This document shows, one piece after another, positions 61,998-64,000 of a DNA stretch of 64,000 nucleotides. The notes under the pieces were generated by a model, which did no database searches, was not told where the DNA came from, and was given only the letters and a program-made list of their open reading frames with translations. The stretch covers positions 16,473,484 to 16,537,483 of the forward strand of contig NC_135550.1 of NCBI RefSeq assembly GCF_964340395.1, read 5' to 3'. Within the stretch, counting starts at the first letter, position 1. Each line of letters begins with the position of its first letter. This stretch comes from Glandiceps talaboti (lineage: Eukaryota; Hemichordata; Enteropneusta; Spengelidae). The translations under genes and the position numbers were made by a program.

Positions 61998-64000
61998 CAC
62001 ATCGTACACTTTAGTTCGTGTGTTATAAGGTCTAAGTGTTTGTTGATTTTTTGGATCCAATTCTTTTCTAGAAACGAACTTAATGTAGGATAAGAAAACA
62101 GAATACAATATTATTAAACCACAGATGAAAACTAACGTGCTCGCTACAGGAACAAGTCAGTTAAACATTAATAAATATATAGATAAATAAATAAATAAAT
62201 AAATAAATAAACAGATAAATCAATACGAAAATACATACAAGATATTGAATAGAAGGTGAAAGGTGAATATAAGACATTTTGTATAACACTTTGATATTCA
62301 CAAGGTAGAAAGCGGTGTGTCTAAAAAGAGATATAAATTTATATACCAGAATTCAACAAAAACCTCACATGTGTAAAAATGTTGTTAAAAGTGGCCATTG
62401 CATGGGGTAGAACCGACGCAAAGTACCCGCTGTGTTATGTAAGTTGTCGGAAGTCTACATCGACCTCTAGATGATAAAAAAACTGAAAAAAAAAGAAAAC
62501 TAGAAAACGAGCAATTAGGAGAGCAATTTATCGAAATGTTCAATGTATATCGAGTAACATTGAAAGACAGACTATATCTTATTAATTCAGCCCCTGAGGA
62601 TGAAAACGAAAGGTGGATAACTCTGCCTTGTTGCGGAAGCTGGGATAGTAAATTTTGGTTGTTTAAAGTACTACCCTATAGGCGAATACGTGATCAGTTT
62701 ATTGAAAGGTTTTTATACTTTAGTATCATACATGAAAAGACAGCCGTAGAGCTGTATAACATGTTTTTTTTGTTTTTTTGATCATTCACTGACATTTCGA
62801 GATACTGTTTGCTGCTAATTAGTTTAGACTTGGGGCGTTTATTTCATAGACACTTATCGACAGATATAAGTCAAGAACACAAAGCGACGTCAAAAACATT
62901 CTACCGAGAGGGTAATGACAAAACAGACAAACTTTTATGAAGAAGCAATCACCATGCACATACACGACCACCTTTAGCAGAACCAAGTATCGTAATTATA
63001 TTGTCTTTCAATCAAATGTCTATCTCTGTCGATCTCTGAAACTTATTCTAATAATCCCACGTTTTGAAAATAAAACTAGATTTCATATGCTATTAACGAT
63101 GAATGTGGGGGACATTATTTTGCGAAAGTGAGTAACATGTTGATATAAAAAGTAAATCGTGATACCTTAATCATTGTTCTGTGTATGTGCCGTACACAAA
63201 TAGGAAATGAAATATTTAGGTTATAATTCAGGCAAATCAATTTACTATTACAGTATCTTATATTGGTTGTATTTCTTAATACTGAGAAACATAAAGATGG
63301 AAGCGTTGCATCAATTTTGTATCAGGCTTGAAAGATTGTTTTCTTCTTCTAGAAATGCTTATGTAAGATAATCAGCATGACCATTATAATGCAAAGAACT
63401 AGAAATGAAGAACGGTTTTATTGAATTCCAATTATGCGACAGATGAATGCGATGTGCGCTAAACTGGAGATAATGAGATCCATATGCCAAATAATTGGTC
63501 TGATTTCAATAAGTTTCTTCGATGCTTTGTTAGTCTACTTATGGTGATAACGAATAACAAAATTAAACACAATATTGAAGGAACTCAACAACCATATGGT
63601 CATTATACGAACATAACTACATGACTAATGGTGGGTTTTTACATTTAATTTTGCGATGAATATGGTTTGGTATGACTGTCGTTTGACGAAACCAGGATCT
63701 TCGGCAGAACTTCAAAGCCGGGCTTGTTTGCATTGCTGTTTTGTTAGTTGCAATTTGTCGTGTAGTATAGTATATCTGTATTTTGAATCACTCTGTAGAG
63801 TATACCAAAGCTGTATCGTGACTGAATGTTTGGTTCTCACGATACAATGGTTCATAAAATTCAATCAGCTAATCAAACAGCTAACCGAATCTAATACTAG
63901 TAATTAGAAATGAACATAAATGAAATTATGAACGAAATTATAAAGTGTTATTAAAATCTGAAGTAGGGAACATATGTTAGGTTTCATGGTATATGTGTTG
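61540..64000. other. Terminal AT-rich region
   Basis: No conserved coding signal. A CA run at about 61950-61994 and an AAAT run at 62183-62212 are the only clear structures. The 81- and 83-codon ORFs here show no family resemblance or splice context. Confidence 0.65.

Noticed and set aside
62536-62781. 81-codon ORF
   Set aside because: Ends in a T-rich run, with no recognisable domain; length is within chance for this AT-rich DNA.

Overview
The window is nuclear DNA from a marine-invertebrate-like animal. The evidence is GT-AG introns, very many microsatellites, a Tx1-group LINE, a chromodomain Ty3/gypsy remnant, TIR elements, and animal genes (novel PKC, NCBP2AS2 family, GLYAT-like acyltransferase). 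The sequence looks AT-rich, with frequent ACATGTACATGT-type and ACCGGTA-type words. I cannot separate a lophotrochozoan from a non-vertebrate deuterostome.

Region 1 (about 1-20.5 kb, + strand) is the 3' two thirds of a novel protein kinase C of the epsilon/eta type. It runs from the pseudosubstrate through C1A, C1B, the V3 hinge, the kinase domain and the AGC C-tail. Every exon border and phase fits, giving 580 complete codons plus a stop. The N-terminal C2-domain exons lie upstream of the window. Two hinge exons have the same phase pair and look mutually exclusive, and one C1B exon carries a 55-bp triplication of its end and its splice donor.

Region 2 (20.5-28.6 kb) is intergenic. It holds three degenerate tandem or direct repeat sets and two copies of a perfect CTCF-consensus word 130 bp apart.

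Region 3 (28.6-39.1 kb) is a divergent gene pair. On the minus strand is a five-exon gene for a 1229-residue, mostly acidic protein that I do not recognise; it has a basic tail and three copies of a PPPF.P...DD.ITFTP..F motif, and its first intron is GC-AG. On the plus strand is a four-exon NCBP2AS2 homologue of 109 residues. Their start codons are about 1.37 kb apart.

Region 4 (39.1-49.5 kb) is rich in repeats. It contains a 0.43-kb CTAT/TTAT microsatellite and a 0.64-kb element with 16-bp subterminal repeats and a 9-bp flanking duplication. Next is a 1.8-kb inverted-repeat element with a 151-166-bp internal array and a nested MITE. A complete GLYAT-like acyltransferase gene follows, then a broken chromodomain integrase fragment and another inverted-repeat pair.

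Region 5 (49.5-64 kb) has two possible first exons of an unidentified + strand gene at 52.5 and 53.7 kb. It also has a nearly intact Tx1-like LINE (about 55.4-61.36 kb) with one frameshift in ORF2, bracketed by matching compound (GAT)n(GGT)n microsatellites. The last 2.4 kb shows no recognisable gene.
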